Positions 1 to 11,995 of a DNA stretch of 64,000 nucleotides are shown piece after piece. The translations under genes and the position numbers were made by a program. Under the pieces are notes generated by a model, which had not been told where the DNA came from, searched no databases, and saw only the letters and a list, made by a program, of their open reading frames with translations. The DNA is taken from the NCBI GenBank assembly GCA_011009095.1, contig VTPC01001660.1, forward strand, positions 35,979 to 99,978. The letters run 5' to 3'. Origin of the DNA: Ignelater luminosus. Taxonomy: Eukaryota > Arthropoda > Insecta > Coleoptera > Elateridae. Position 1 is the stretch's first letter; each line of letters begins with the position of its first letter.

Positions 1-990
1 CTTAAATTTCCGTAAGATTGTCGATTTGTTTATCTGAATTACAATTACAAAGAAACCGACAAACGTCAATTGTATTTTTGTCAATTTTTTTAATTGGAAT
101 ACCCAGCTCACTTATAATCCTCTGAAGATAAAAAAAAGGCTAACAAATAATAATTGAATTTTTGCACGACCGCCTGTAAAGTTGGTGCTTTACAACTCGT
201 TGTCAATGTCAAAAGTTGACAATTGCAATTAATTTGACGTATCGATGTTATAAACCCGTATCAATGTCGTAATGAAATCATTATGATCTTGACCAACTTC
301 ATTTTTTAATCTACCGTCAATGGTTTTTCTTTAGTATTTTCTTTGAAATACGGCCCGAACTTATGTTATCCTTATCATATAATAAATATATAAAATGACG
401 AAATATTCTGAAGGGTAGGAATGATATACTACGATGGCCAAGAATTGATAATAGGAATTTTGAATATTGGACAGGACCAGCTGTATTGATTACTCATTGA
501 TTTAAAATTCTCTGAAATTCTGGTTTCGTTCTACGAGTAAAATTGCAAACCTCGAAATGTGTAAAAAATACATGACTGTTCAATTTGCTACAACTGACAG
601 ACTGAAATTTGAAAATATTCACAGGTGTCGGTTATGGGAGGTACAAAATCCTTTTTTTCCTGGCAACCTTTTTAAGAAGCTTCAACATAATCGTAAATGG
701 CAATATATTTTACTAAAAAAGGTACTCTTGTGCGCAAAAACAGTGTTTTCTATTTTGTCTTTACCTACCATCGATAAGAAACAACAGAAGTAAATCAATA
801 TAAACGAGACTCTCAAGTGAATGTTTAAAATGCAGTCTCCAGCTAAAATACAATGCTTTCCACGTCTTCTAAGAGATTTTCTTCCGTTCTGGACACATCT
901 GATGTGTTGCGAATTTGATGAAACCCAACTTCAATAAGCAGACAAAGATCATTCATGTTATTAAAAGGCCTAGAGCAAGCAATTTGTTTT
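1..990. other. AT-rich stretch, no gene recognised
   Basis: Short open frames occur (for example 557-793, 78 codons) but their composition is like the surrounding DNA and I recognise no domain in them. No RNA gene or clear terminal repeat was seen. Confidence 0.5.
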
Positions 991-999
991 AAATGCCCC

Positions 1000-1440
1000 C
1001 CTAAATGAAAATCTAGGTTCTCCTCGTCCTATCCACCGTTAAGGAAGAGTGCTGTCCAAAGATTTTCTAGCTGTTGCATCGAGATGTGCCGGCGCAACGT
1101 TGTGCACAAACCACATCTGTAATCTGCCTCGCATATTGGTACATCTTCGAGCAAGATAGGTAAATTATTTCTCAAAGACTGTCTGGATGCCGCTGCTGTT
1201 AGCCACTCTGGCAGTATAAAGGAACCAATTATTTTCCCCCCCCCCTCCTAACATTAAGTGAAGAATCTTGTTCTTGCCTTGGTTGAATAACAGCATGAAT
1301 ATTTTCCTATTACTATTGGCGAAGTTTATGAACATTAATGATTCCAATTCTGGTGCAACTTGTCTCATCAGTAAACAGCACAACCGATGAAAAATTAGGG
1401 TCATCCATACATTTCTGTTGCAAAACTTTGAAAATATAGG
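1000..1440 (-). pseudogene. mariner-superfamily (IS630/Tc1-mariner) transposase fragment
   Basis: Read on the minus strand, broken frames give pieces in the order expected of a DDE transposase of the insect DUF4817/mariner-like type. They are VLFTDET with the first catalytic Asp (about 1355-1385), ENIHAVIQPR (about 1280), IIGSFILPEWL (about 1205), NNLPILLEDVP (about 1140-1175) and, further on, an HDGAPAHF-like block reduced to a degenerate MWFVHNVAPAHL-type sequence around 1085-1120. Stops and frame changes interrupt it, so it is a dead relic. An open frame at 1165-1542 overlaps it in another frame and is not a gene. No terminal repeats were found. Confidence 0.55.
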
Positions 1441-1542
1441 AACGAATAACATTAGAAAGAAGAATGGCAGAAAAAGTGTTTCAGAAAGTACATAGAAAAT
1501 CTTTTTTTGATTGTCTTTAGCTTTAGTTTTGAGACAGGACAT

Positions 1543-3398
1543 TTAAGTCAGTATATCTTTAGATGAAACGCTTGTTTGATTTCCACATTGCTGAATAGCA
1601 CGCTTACCAATGATATTGGGTTTGGCATAGTTAAAAGCATCGATTTGCAAAATAGACACATTTTTTCCCAATTAAAATAACTTTTGTATTTCTTATATTT
1701 CAGAAGATTCTGATAGTGAGCCTTGAATTTCAGATACACTGTAAATGACTGCTCGAAACAACGGCCAATGTTATATGAACAGATTGAGAGTCTTTAGTCT
1801 TGCAATGAAAACACGTTATAACTTGAATATAATGTGAGGTAGAAACTTCTTGATATCCAACTAAAGTAAAACAGTCTAATAGAATCTATAGGTTTTAAAA
1901 TGATCTAGAAATATAAGATGTTACCGAGCTGCTGGCATTAATTTAAATGGTCGATAGAACATCAGAAAAAAAGAATTGCTTAGACAATAGGTCAAAAGTA
2001 CATAATAAGGACAAACAGCATGCTCAAGTTTGAAGGAAAAATAGTTTGGCGACACTGGTTACATTATGAAGTCTTATCGGCTGTAAAAATCTAAGTGAAT
2101 GGGGAAATTCCACAATTGGTTTTTTTGGATACTTTTCCAAGTTTACGACGTGCCAATAGAATTCGATTGGTTAATGGTTAGCACTGATTAACAGTACAAT
2201 GGAAGGTCATTGTGATTCTGTATTCTGATTGGTTGATGGCATACTTTTAAATTTCCAAACTAACGACCTTATTTATATCCTTTCTGACTATGATGAAGCG
2301 TTTCTGGTGATGCTGATTGTTGTATGAGAGTTTACTAAGCTTACACGTTGGATATCAGTGGATATGTGGAACAGTACATTATGGAGTCTTATCTGCTGTA
2401 GTTTCAATTGAAATGAATTAATAACGATTTTTTTTAGTACAACACGAAACAATAAACAAGTGCAAGTTGTTAAATTTGTCGCATTGCAATGCTAAAATTT
2501 TTTTAAATTTTTTTATTTTTGTGTTATAACGGATGGGCAACCAGTACACCGAGTGTAAATTGGCCCGTATAAGAGATCTACAAGGCCACTATTTGTCTAA
2601 AACCTTCGAAAATATGCAACTACCACTTGTTAATTACAAAGTACAACGGTCGACCTTGATCTCCTCGCAGAACATGTTTGGTTTCTCATGGGGGTCACTC
2701 CTCTATAATCATAAAAATGAGCGTGGATAACAAAAGAAAAGTCAATATCTCTGTAGATTTTATTACTGCTAAATTACAATTTGGTGAAAGTTGATCCACA
2801 TGATATAAATTAATCACGAAACATTACGAAATGAAATGTAAGTCAATGTTTGTGTTTATTAAAATTGGAAAAAAATTTATCGACATTTTCTGTTCTAGCC
2901 TGTTAAATAAAATATCAAATTATTCACACAGTTTACAAACAAATGTTCTCCTTAGTGTTATGGTAGGTCAGTTTTTAGTTTTCAATCTACCAAGTTCGCA
3001 TATATCGCAATCGACTATATCGATGATATTAGAATGAGGTAGGAATTAATGGCAGCACTTCAATAACACCCTGTATACAACATACTTTGTTGTGGTTGTT
3101 GATACTCAAAAGCATGTAATGGTTTTGATTCGTAGAGAGCAACATTAATGCTTTAACCCTCCAGTTGACGGATGGTTTGAAAATCGCACCGTTCGACGGG
3201 CTGAGTTTTGACACCGGTTCGTTTGCTCCAAGTACACTAATATGTTCAATGTTTTGAATTCATTTATTGCCCTAGTCAGTTTTATACTGCAGAATTTTTA
3301 AGTGTTTACAAAAAAATCATTATTTAAAAAACTAAAAAATACAATAATTAAAAAATGTATTTCGATGTAATATACAATAATTGTAAACAAACAAAAAT
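1543..3398. other. unassigned AT-rich DNA with small dispersed repeats
   Basis: No gene recognised. About 1553-1650 resembles the interior of the foldback element at 3487-4392 (the words for cttgtttgatttccacattgctgaa recur near 3823). A direct repeat of about 25 bp, cattatgaagtcttatcggctgta, is at about 2062 and again, with two changes, at about 2379. Short open frames at 2533-2730 and 2831-3037 have no support. Confidence 0.4.
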
Positions 3399-3420
3399 TT
3401 ATATATATATATATATATAT
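3399..3420. repeat. (AT)n microsatellite
   Basis: About eleven uninterrupted AT dinucleotides lie just upstream of the long-TIR element that begins at 3487. Confidence 0.9.
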
Positions 3421-3486
3421 GGCAATGGCGCACAAAATAACTAGCGAAATTTCTCCATACAGTCGATACAGCACGGAATAACTATA

Positions 3487-4392
3487 CAGTGTGTCCACAT
3501 TTCGATGCTCACTATTGGAATTTCGAAAATTGTAAGAGATACGAAGTCGGTTAAATTAGAAAAGATTTGACTATTTTGGAGATCAGTTTACTTATGCTTT
3601 TGTTTTTTCAAAAAAGTTCACGGCTTACTAAATATTTGCTAAAAATAAAATTATCTTATTTTTTTTAAGTGAGATATCTCAGGAACGAGCAAAGATAGAA
3701 AAGAACAACAAAGAGGGTGTTTTAGAGAATTTACTCCAAAACACAAAAAAATAATGTCCGCAGTTGTCTTTTGTTTTACTTCGACGGTGAAACGTAAATC
3801 CAAATTTTTCTAATGGAACGCCTACTTGATTTCCATATTACTGAACTGCACGCCTTACATGCTTTTCAGTGATACATGGTTTGACATAGCTATTCTTTTT
3901 TTTACCGAGTTATGAAGTGAAAAAGATTTTTCATCATAGTGTGCCATCCATGACATCTAAAACACAAAGTTGTGGAGTTTTATCAACGAAATTCATTTGT
4001 TATGCAAAAATTGCTAAAACAAAATAAATACGCTTTTATGGGGCATTAGCTGCTTATTTGATGCTATCTGTGAATGCTCAGTAAAGTATCTTAAAGGCGT
4101 TCTTTGTTTCGTTTTAGCAATTGTTACATAACAAATGTAATTTATTTGACAAAAGTCAATGATTTTCATATTGTTAAAGCCATGGCACACAAGTGGGAAA
4201 TGCCTTTTATTTAAAAAAAAACAAGATAATTTTGTTTTTAGCAAATATCTAGCAAGCCATGAACTTTTTTGAAAAACAAAAGCATAAGTAAACTGATTTC
4301 CAAAATAGCCAAATCTTTTCTAATTTAACAGACTTCGTATCTCTTACAATTCCCGAGATCCCAATAGTGAGCATCGAAATGTGGACACACTG
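3487..4392. mobile_element. 906-bp non-autonomous foldback element with ~170-bp terminal inverted repeats
   Basis: The first ~170 bases (3487 to about 3655) return as their reverse complement at about 4222-4392, starting CAGTGTGTCCACATTTCG at both ends. Both sides are flanked by TA, the target duplication of the Tc1/mariner superfamily. A second, inner inverted pair (about 3995-4023 against 4108-4137, core aattgctaaaac) makes it doubly palindromic. No transposase frame survives inside; the 76-codon frame at 4014-4244 is unsupported. A related interior copy lies at about 48020-48680, and a related end at about 53650-53707. I infer a MITE-like element mobilised in trans. Confidence 0.8.
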
Positions 4393-4429
4393 TATGCTCT
4401 AAACAAACGCACGCATCACAAAATTTGCA

Positions 4430-6264
4430 TAAATAACATATTTTTAGTCCTTACAATGTTTGCATCTTTTACGAATGGTGAATGACGTCTGGGGCTCCTC
4501 TTCTGCAGTAATCCCTGACTGTTCAGCTGCTAATAGATGTACTCTCCGCTCGTACTAATTCGCTGCCCAAGTTTTCTAGTCTCCTGCTTTTTGAAAATTC
4601 GCCATTTGGATTATTAGTTTTATTCATTATAAATACATTAATTGCTCTTACGTTGAGTATGCGAAAGAAAACGACCAGCGGTTAACGTCTTGTGTTTCGA
4701 GCAGGATTGTAATAAGATATAATCATCCTTATCAAGTACATCAACCTCAACTTTTTCTGGTGTTGTAAAATGTGATTACTTCTGGTTTTTTATGGTTTTC
4801 ACCAGTATTCTCGTCTATTTTGTCATCATAGTGCATTGACGAGACAACTAACACAATTTTTTTAATTTTATTGGTACGCGCGAAGTTATTGTGATATCAG
4901 TATGATATGCGAAACATGAAGACTTTACAGGCCTATCTGTGGTGTTTGTAAGTTCTTTCGGCAATGCCCTTCGGTTGACTTGTGTTGTATGGTTTACACT
5001 TTCCATGCTAGTAAACCATCGATTGATGGTTTCATTTCTTCCACTTTCCGAAATATGATTTGTCATTCTTCCAATAATGGCTGCAGCAGAATTATCTAGT
5101 CGAAACGGGCCTTCAGGTTGCAATCCCGCATTATTTCCGCATGCGACGTGTAAAATGTTCTTGCATTCACCGTGAAAATTACTTTTATGCCGTACTTGTT
5201 CGGTATTCGGCAGTAGCAAGTTTATCCAATTTCTTCCATTGGAAATGCTAGACCTTTTTCAGATCAAAATTCCGATAATGTTTTTCGTTCACCATGCTGA
5301 GTACCCTTTCATTTCTTCCTTGTTAGTAGATTTAACGTCATATTTGTACCTTGCTGATATTTTCTGTATGTACAAATTGGTGTTTACTACAATTTATGTC
5401 CAGAATGTCGTCAAAAAGGGGCATCCAACACTGAATTGGCGTGCTGGCGTTTCTTGCATCTCATAAAACTCCAGGCAAGTGGGTAACGATATTTTGCTGC
5501 CTTGTACAAAAATGAGTTAAGAGGGAACATGCTTCTTCCACTTGGTTCCATATTTTCCATAAAAATACTGAGATCTAGAAGTCTAAATCGTTTAAATCTT
5601 CTTGTTTGGTATGTTGTACTAGTGTACACTATTGCACTTTTTTTTTGCAAAAATAGCGTTTGGTATATTAAGTGGAAGCGAACAGAAACTGTTTGTTATG
5701 TTAGGGTAGTGCAATTTTTGCTGTACGGACTGCACCAAGTCTTGAGAAAGTTGAGTGCAACCAATGCCAGTATGGGCAATATTCAGTTTATTTGAGTTTT
5801 CAAGGCTGTCAGAACTAAAACATCAGAAGGTACCTAACCTCTATTCTCATTACTTTAAATGCGAATTCAAAACGGCAAATAAAAATAAGTAAAATGGGCG
5901 CTGAGAACTCCAATAGGATTTTTGCATGTTATTGGATTATTATTATTATTATTATTATCCAACAGCGACGGTAGCAGCGACAGCAGCACAATAGATTCTG
6001 ATGAAAACGTAAGCATACAATCTGCAACTTTGTTTACACCGAAAGCGTTTGTTAAATTTCGATGTACTGATTTACACTTGTTACACTTGCGTCCCTACAC
6101 TTTTCCGGACTAGTACACCAAACAAAGCTTATATCTTGGGCATCATATTCTGAATCAGATTCATCACTAACGTCTGAAGTTGGAACCTCTTTGTATAGTG
6201 CCTCTAGTGCACTAATTTCCCGTTCATAATTCTTCATTTCACAAAACAAAAATAAAATAATCAC
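4430..6264 (-). pseudogene. piggyBac-like transposase relic (PGBD family)
   Basis: Minus-strand fragments follow the piggyBac order. An acidic N-terminal piece (6264-6052, with SDVSDESDSEYD) comes first. A middle DDE region follows, with PNKYGIKV-like and QPEGPFRLDNSA words (about 5220-5090). GRNETINRWFTSM (about 5060-5010) is the very conserved GRNVTxDxWFTS block, followed by RALPKEL and RPVKSSCFAYH (about 4975-4900). A C-terminal RCKHCKD piece (about 4440-4460) looks like the start of the cysteine-rich tail. Frames change several times and stops intervene, so it cannot encode a transposase. Terminal repeats and the TTAA target duplication were not found. The N-terminal piece is the least certain part. 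Confidence 0.7.
5936..5958. repeat. (ATT)n microsatellite
   Basis: About seven ATT triplets lie inside the piggyBac relic; no function is inferred. Confidence 0.85.
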
Positions 6265-6351
6265 AAGTGAAATAACAAATTAATCAGAATTGCAGTCGCC
6301 GGTTCAGTACAAACTAAACCTAAAAATCCGCTTTATTCGTTCATATACAGT
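6265..6351. other. flank of the Tc1 element
   Basis: Short AT-rich segment between the piggyBac relic and the left terminal repeat of the Tc1 element. It ends in TA, the expected target dinucleotide. Confidence 0.4.
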
Positions 6352-6440
6352 CAACGAAATAAATGTTTTCAATACTTGAAAATCAACGAAATTCTGACTT
6401 TTACAGACAATAAAAGGAGAATGGGTTTAGAAATTTGTAG

Positions 6441-6581
6441 CGTAGTGTAGTGTAGACTGAGGTGATTTTTATTGATCAAGTGATGACTTAAAAACAATAT
6501 AAAATGTCATTTGGTAATACAATTTACTGCTGTTAATAAAAGTTCTTTTTACAATTTAATTCATGTGTTAATTCCCCGATA
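6441..6581 (+). repeat. 5' LTR of the gypsy element
   Basis: Shares about 120 bp with 10614-10736, beginning with a TGTAG-type tandem word (tagtgtagtgtagactgagg) and running through aaaagttctttttacaatttaattcatg. The 5' copy has about 20 bp (tgttaattccccgatacatg) between two catg words that are missing from the 3' copy, consistent with a small deletion at microhomology. The exact end is therefore uncertain by ~20 bp. Confidence 0.75.
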
Positions 6582-6582
6582 C

Positions 6583-7530
6583 ATGAAAATGGCGACGAGA
6601 AAATCGAGAATTGTTGCAATCGAAGCTTTTGATCCTTCTAGCATCAAATGGGAAGTATGGCAAATAAAATTCGAAGCGGTATTAAAAATAGCCGAAATTG
6701 ACGACGATGAAAGTAAAGTTGCAGTGTTGATAAGCAATTTATCTGGTTCAGTGTTGGACTCACTTGTGAACATGTGCAAACCNNNNNNNNNNNNNNNNNN
6801 NNNNNNNNNNNNNNNNNNNNNNNNNNNNNNNNNNNNNNNNNNNNNNNNNNNNNNNNNNNNNNNNNNNNNNNNNNNNNNNNNNAATTTATCTGGTTCAGTG
6901 TTGGACTCACTTGTGAACATGTGCAAACCTAAAATGCCTACTGATTTTACGGTCAAGTAATTGCTCAGTAAACTGACAGAAAATTTCGAACAGGTTAGTT
7001 TTACTGTTGCTGAAAGATGCAAATTTTTTAAAATGTGTCAAAATAATGAAACTGTGACTGAATTTGCTTTAAAATTAAAACAGCAAGCTGATAAATGCGA
7101 ATTTCCAAATACTTTCTATGAAGAAGCCCTAATTACTGCATTTGTCATGAATATTGACAGTACTGATATACGTACACATTTATTTCAGAAAACTTTCAAA
7201 ACATTTAATGAATGTGTAGAATGTGCAAAAACTTTATGTGCTGTTCTGGAAGCGGCAAGCAAAAAGAATTCTGATCAAGACATTCTGAAGCAAGGAACCA
7301 ATTCTGAGGTAAACAGTATCAGTAAGAAATACAAAAAGAAAGTGCATAATACTGCAAAGAAGCAAATGCAGAATAAAACTAATTTCAACACTGCATCTAA
7401 AGAAAATACAAAAACTTTTAAGTGTAGAAACTGTGCTTTAAATCCACGGAATAAACCAGTGTCCTGCTTATGGAGTGGAATGCAGATCTTGCAGAAAATT
7501 AAACCATTATGCAAAATGTTGCAGAAGTAA
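6583..7530 (+). pseudogene. gypsy gag
   Basis: The likely start is ATG 6583 or 6589 just inside the LTR, giving MATRKSRIVAIEAFDPSS. The frame then runs through an assembly gap (6783-6882). It has an in-frame TAA at 6958-6960 and a frameshift near 7440, where the gag frame leaves the zinc-knuckle region; the CX2CX4HX4C knuckle itself (CRSCRKLNHYAKCC) lies in the next frame at about 7480-7525. Gag would form the particle and bind RNA. Composition is Lys/Asn-rich like other gypsy gags. It is dead as it stands. Confidence 0.75.
6783..6882. other. 100-N assembly gap between identical 47-bp flanks
   Basis: Exactly 100 N. The 47 bases before the gap (6736-6782) are identical to the 47 bases after it (6883-6929), in the same gag frame. 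The most economical reading is that the two contig ends overlap and the gap is artificial. Confidence 0.95.
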
Positions 7531-9535
7531 GAACTATAATCCAGTAAAAACAAATTACATTGAAGATATCTTCCAAATTAACTCTCACAAGGAATCGCAG
7601 TCACCTATTAAAATTCAAGTTTTTTTAAATGGCCAAAATAATCCCACCGAACTCGAGTTGGATACCGGCACGGGACCGTCAATCCTTAGCAAAGCGGCAT
7701 GGATTCGAGCAGGTCAATTTCCAATTAAAAATACCAATATTAAGTTGAGAAGTTATTCGGGCCATGAAATTCCTACGCTGGGAGAAGCCGAGGTTACTGT
7801 CTCGTACAATACTATTACAGCAACCCTGCCAATAATTGGTGCAAATATTCGGCAATCCAGAAATCTCATGGGGAGAAATTGGTTAAAACCTCTCAAGATC
7901 AATATCATGCAATGTAATGTTGTGAGTGAAGTTCAAGATAAATACCGAATAGCATTAAGAAATTTAATAAATAAGTACAAACATTTATTTGCTGAAGGGA
8001 TTGGTTGTTTTAAAGGAGCGAAAGTACATCTAAAATTAAAAGAAAATGCTAAACTTAAATTTTGTCGTCCCAGGCCCATACCTTTTGCAGCAAGGGAAGC
8101 GGTCAAAGCTGAACTGAACAGATTAGAGCAGCAAGGAATTATAGAACGCATAGATTGTGCAGATCATGCTGCTCCAATTGTCATAGTTAGACGTCCAAAT
8201 AATAAAATACGCATTTGTGCCGATTTTTCCACCGGTTTGAATGACAATTTACAACGTTATCAATACAACTTGCCTATAATAGATGAAGTATTTGCAGAAT
8301 TAAATGGAGGCCAAGTTTTCTCTGTTTTAGACGTATCTGATGCGTTTCATTCTATTCCTCTGGATGAAGAAACTAGTCAGTTACTAGTAATTAATACGCC
8401 ATTTGCACTTTATAGATATAAAAGACTGGCATTTGGTGTTAATAATGCTGCCATGATTTATCAAGAGAAAATGGAAAATGCATGTAGAGGAATTCAAGGA
8501 GTAGCAAATTATTTAGATGACATAATAGTAATTTCAGACTCAATTGAAGAACACCTAAGAAGATTAGAAATTGTGTTTGAAAAGTTGCAAAATGCAGGTC
8601 TGAAACTGAATGAAGCAAAATGTAAATTTTTACAGGATAGAGTTGAATATTTGGGGCATGTCATTGATAAGGATGGCTTGCGAGCATCAAGTAAAAAATT
8701 AGATGCCATTAAACTAATGCCACCACCAAGTAATTTAGCAGAACTTGAAGTTTTTTTGGGGTTAGCAAATTATTATCATAAGTTTTTAAAGAATTTTAGC
8801 GACATTTGTTATCCACTCAATAAATTACGTAGAAAAAATGTTAAGTTCATCTGGTCAGAGGAATGTCAACAAGCGTTTAACAAGCTTAAAGAATTACTTA
8901 CAGAAGATAAAGTTTTAACTCACTACAGTCCAGATTTACCTTTAATTGTAGCTGCAGATGCGAGTTCTGTTGGTATTGGTATAAATTTACTTCATCGATT
9001 TCCTGATGGACACGAGAAACCTATTGCATTTGGGTCCAAAACATTATCACAAGCTGAGAGAGCCTATTCACAAATAGAACGTGAAGGATTGGGTATTGTA
9101 TATGCGATTAAAAAATTTCATAAATTTCTGTGGGGAAGAAAATTCATATTGCAAGCGGATTGCAGACCTCTTATGCATATATTTGGTTCTAAAAAAGGTA
9201 TTAGTCAAACTGCTGCTAATCGACTACAGAGATGGAGTCTACTATTGATGAATTATTCTTTTGAGCTCGAGTATGTGCCTACAAAGCAATTTGGGAAAGT
9301 TGTTGGTTTAAGTCGACTTCCCATAAACACTTTTGAAAATAAAGACTTCGCGTATGAGGAAGTAGTAGCAAGAATCTTCACTGAGTCTATTGAAGAAATG
9401 CCAGTGGATAGTGATGCAGTAGCTACAGAAACTAATAAAGATAAACTTCTATCACAGGTTTATAAATACATCCTATCTGGTTGGCCGGATCGTTGTCCTC
9501 AAACTACCGAAATAGCACCATATTTCAAAATGTGA
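7475..9535 (+). pseudogene. gypsy pol: protease, reverse transcriptase, RNase H
   Basis: This open 686-codon frame follows gag, with domains in the gypsy order. Zinc knuckle C3-C6-H11-C16 comes first, then a retropepsin active site LELDTGTGPSIL near residue 68. The reverse transcriptase has palm motif ANYLDDIIVIS (Asp pair near residue 347). RNase H follows, with LIVAADASSVGIG near residue 490 and QIEREGLGIVYAI near 535. It stops at 9533-9535 just before the integrase, where a longer polyprotein would be expected. This is the best-preserved part of the element, but without intact gag and integrase it cannot act alone. The first codons belong to the gag frame remnant, so no initiator is assigned. 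Confidence 0.9.
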
Positions 9536-10598
9536 TACCAATTAACTACTTATGCCGAATGTATTTTTTGGGGATCCAGAGTTATCATTCCATCAGCACT
9601 ACGAAATCAAGTATTGGAAACTTTACATGATACTCACCTAGGTATCGTAAGGTCAAAAGGATTTGCCAGAAACATCTTTTGGTGGCCAGGGTTAGATCAC
9701 GACATCGAAGACCAAATAAAATCGTGCGAAATCTGCTTTAAAATATGCTAACCAAGAACCACTAGAAAGTGTAGCATGGAAACCTTCTGGACATCCTTGG
9801 GACAGGATTCACATTGATTTTGCGGGTCCTTTTAAAAATAAAACTCTACTGCTGATAGTGGATGCATTTTCAAAATGGATAGAAGCCATTATAGTAAAGG
9901 ATATGACCAGCGAAACAATAATGTACTATTTGAAAGTTCTGTTTACCCGATATGGACTTCCAAGAATTATAGTCACAGACAATTAAACTTCATTTAAATC
10001 TCAAATATTTGAACAATTTTGCAAACATTTCGGTATCAAGCACGTAACTACTCCACCTTATCACCCACAATCAAATGGACAGGTTGAGCGGTATGTACAA
10101 ACCACAAAAAGATCTCTGCTAAAACTAATGGAAAGTGGACAAGATTTAAAAAAGGAGTTATATAATTTCCTGTTTCAGTATAGGACTGCACCAAATTCGA
10201 CAACAAATGTCAGCCCTGCTGAACTCTTTCTTCGACGTCAGCCACGTACAGTTTTAGACAATTTACATCCTACTGGAATAAAGCAAAAATTATATAAGTC
10301 AATACAAAAAAAGTTTTTTCAGGAAGGGGAAAATGTACACGCTAGAAACCACCTAAAGAAGACTTGGGAGAAAACTCAAATAAAAAATAAATGTGGTGTG
10401 AACACTCATCTTACAAACAATGGAGAAAAAAAACATTCATCTCGGATCAAGTCTTTCTTTTGTGTGTCTCCACCTTTATCCATACAAACCACACCTTCAA
10501 CTCCAAATACGATGACGCTGGCGAAAAGTCCTACAGCGTGTCCGGTACAGAAGAGAATTCGTCGTCCCCCTAGAAGACTAACGTACTCACCAGTTTAA
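9536..10598 (+). pseudogene. gypsy integrase, broken
   Basis: The HHCC region is readable as HDTHLGIVRSKGF and CEICFKIC (about 9625-9750), followed by a stop and frame change. The core then continues with HPWDRIHIDFAGPF (first Asp, about 9795-9835) and PRIIVTDN (second Asp), followed directly by an in-frame TAA at 9984-9986. The Glu block comes next as PYHPQSNGQVERYVQTT (about 10060-10105). A C-terminal tail runs to the stop at 10596-10598. At least two stops and one frameshift disable it. Confidence 0.8.
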
Positions 10599-10613
10599 CC
10601 GAAAGGGGAAGAG

Positions 10614-10736
10614 TGTAGTGTAGTGTAGACTGAGGTGATTTTTATTGATCAAGTGATGACTTAAAAACAATATAAAATGTCATTTGGTAATACAATTTAC
10701 TGCTGTTAATAAAAGTTCTTTTTTACAATTTAATTC
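10614..10736 (+). repeat. 3' LTR of the gypsy element
   Basis: Begins TGTAGTGTAGTGTAGACTGA right after the polypurine tract and ends in aatttaattca. It matches the 5' LTR closely, with a one-base T-run difference, one fewer TGTAG unit and a ~20-bp internal deletion near the end. Confidence 0.75.
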
Positions 10737-11001
10737 ATGAAAAAATTTAAAAATTCAAACGCTAATTTGCTTATTAAACATATTTCTACATAATTACAAG
10801 ATTTTGTTAAAATGAAATAAAAAATTAAAAAAAACACTAAATTTAATTAAAAAGTAAGATAATCTACACGGCGAAAAAAAGTTTTCAAAGCATGCTTAAG
10901 CATTATGTGAAGCACGAAAAACACTTCTTTTTTCAGGGACACATTAATAATAATTATTAATATCTAGTAGTACGCATCCCTTATGCCTTAATTACCTCTT
11001 G
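10737..11001. other. 3' non-coding part of the Tc1 element
   Basis: AT-rich sequence between the gypsy 3' LTR and the transposase stop. It joins, across the retrotransposon, to 6352-6440. Confidence 0.5.
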
Positions 11002-11995
11002 TTAACGTTTTTTCATTGAATTGACCAAATTTAAACAATCTTCTAGTTTGATTTTGTTCCATTCCTCCAAGATGAAGGTCTTCAACTGATTTCGGTTCGA
11101 AGGATGTCTCGCTGCTACTCGTATTTTCAAACCTGGCCATAAATGCTCTATAGCGTTAAGGTTCGGACTCTGTGGAAGCGGTTCTATTACTTTTGGGCAG
11201 TTGTAGAGCATCCAGGAACGTACTGCTTAGGAGCGATGTTTAGCATCGTTATCCTGGTAAAATAGGTAACGTCCTTCCAGGCCCAATTTTCGCGCACTGC
11301 TGTCTTCAGGATAGTTAAATATTGTAAGTGATCCATAGTCCCTTCAATAAAAGTCATTTTTCCAACACCAGAAGCTGCCATACACCCCCAAACCAGCACT
11401 GACAATCCAACGAATTTTACGGTAGGTATAATATTTTTGGGTTTCAGTGTTTCACTTGCCTTCCGCCAAACTCGTTGAGGTCCATCATTGTAATATAGCA
11501 TAATCTTGGATTCGTCGCAAAATATTACGTTGTACCAGTAATGTTCATCGCGATTAATAGTCTGATTAGCAAACTTTAATTGTTTTTCGATGTTAATCTG
11601 AGAGAGCAACGGTTTTTTCCTTGCAGTTCTTGATGTAAATTTGTTCCGTTTGAGCGCATTTTGAATAGTTCTGCTGGTCACCTGCACACCGGTTTTGTTT
11701 AGTAGCTCATTTGCTAATTTCTTGCTCGAAACCCAGGGTTATCTCGCACTTTTTTCAGTAATAATCGTGTATTTCCCTCCGATAATTTCTTAGGCCTCCC
11801 TGGATAAGACTTGAGCTCCAATCTGTCTTCATTTTTAATACGATTTATTACTTTATACCCTGTTCGGATATTCACATCTAACGTATTCGCAATTTCAGCG
11901 TGTGTTTTTTCGTTTGTATGGTTAAAATAAATTAATCGAATAATTTCGCTACGTGTTCTTTTAACAGGGATCTTAAATTTAAGTTTACTGATCAA
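11002..11995 (-). pseudogene. Tc1-family transposase (DD34E type), broken
   Basis: The minus strand reads in three pieces. The N-terminal paired-type helix-turn-helix (11995-11714) ends in the GRPKKLSEG linker. The catalytic core (about 11740-11187) has VIFCDESKIML with the first Asp, VLVWGCMAASG, and a QDNDAKHRS block with the second Asp. The C-terminal piece (11211-11002) has PNLNAIEHLWP, which carries the Glu (most relatives have PDLN). A frameshift separates the first two pieces, and a frameshift plus a TAA lies at the second Asp block near 11225. Length and order are those of a complete Tc1 transposase (~340 aa). It would cut and paste at TA sites if intact. Confidence 0.85.

Larger units (their letters stand above)
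6441..10736 (+). mobile_element. Ty3/gypsy LTR retrotransposon, degraded
   Basis: Short direct LTRs (about 6441-6581 and 10614-10736) bracket gag, protease, reverse transcriptase, RNase H and integrase in the gypsy order. A polypurine tract (gaaaggggaagag) sits immediately before the 3' LTR. A tggcgacgag word just after the 5' LTR could be the primer-binding site but also overlaps the gag start. A target duplication is not obvious. Every coding module carries stops or frameshifts (see parts), so the copy is dead. The protein resembles the insect K02A2.6-like gypsy group. It sits inside the Tc1 element. Confidence 0.9.
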
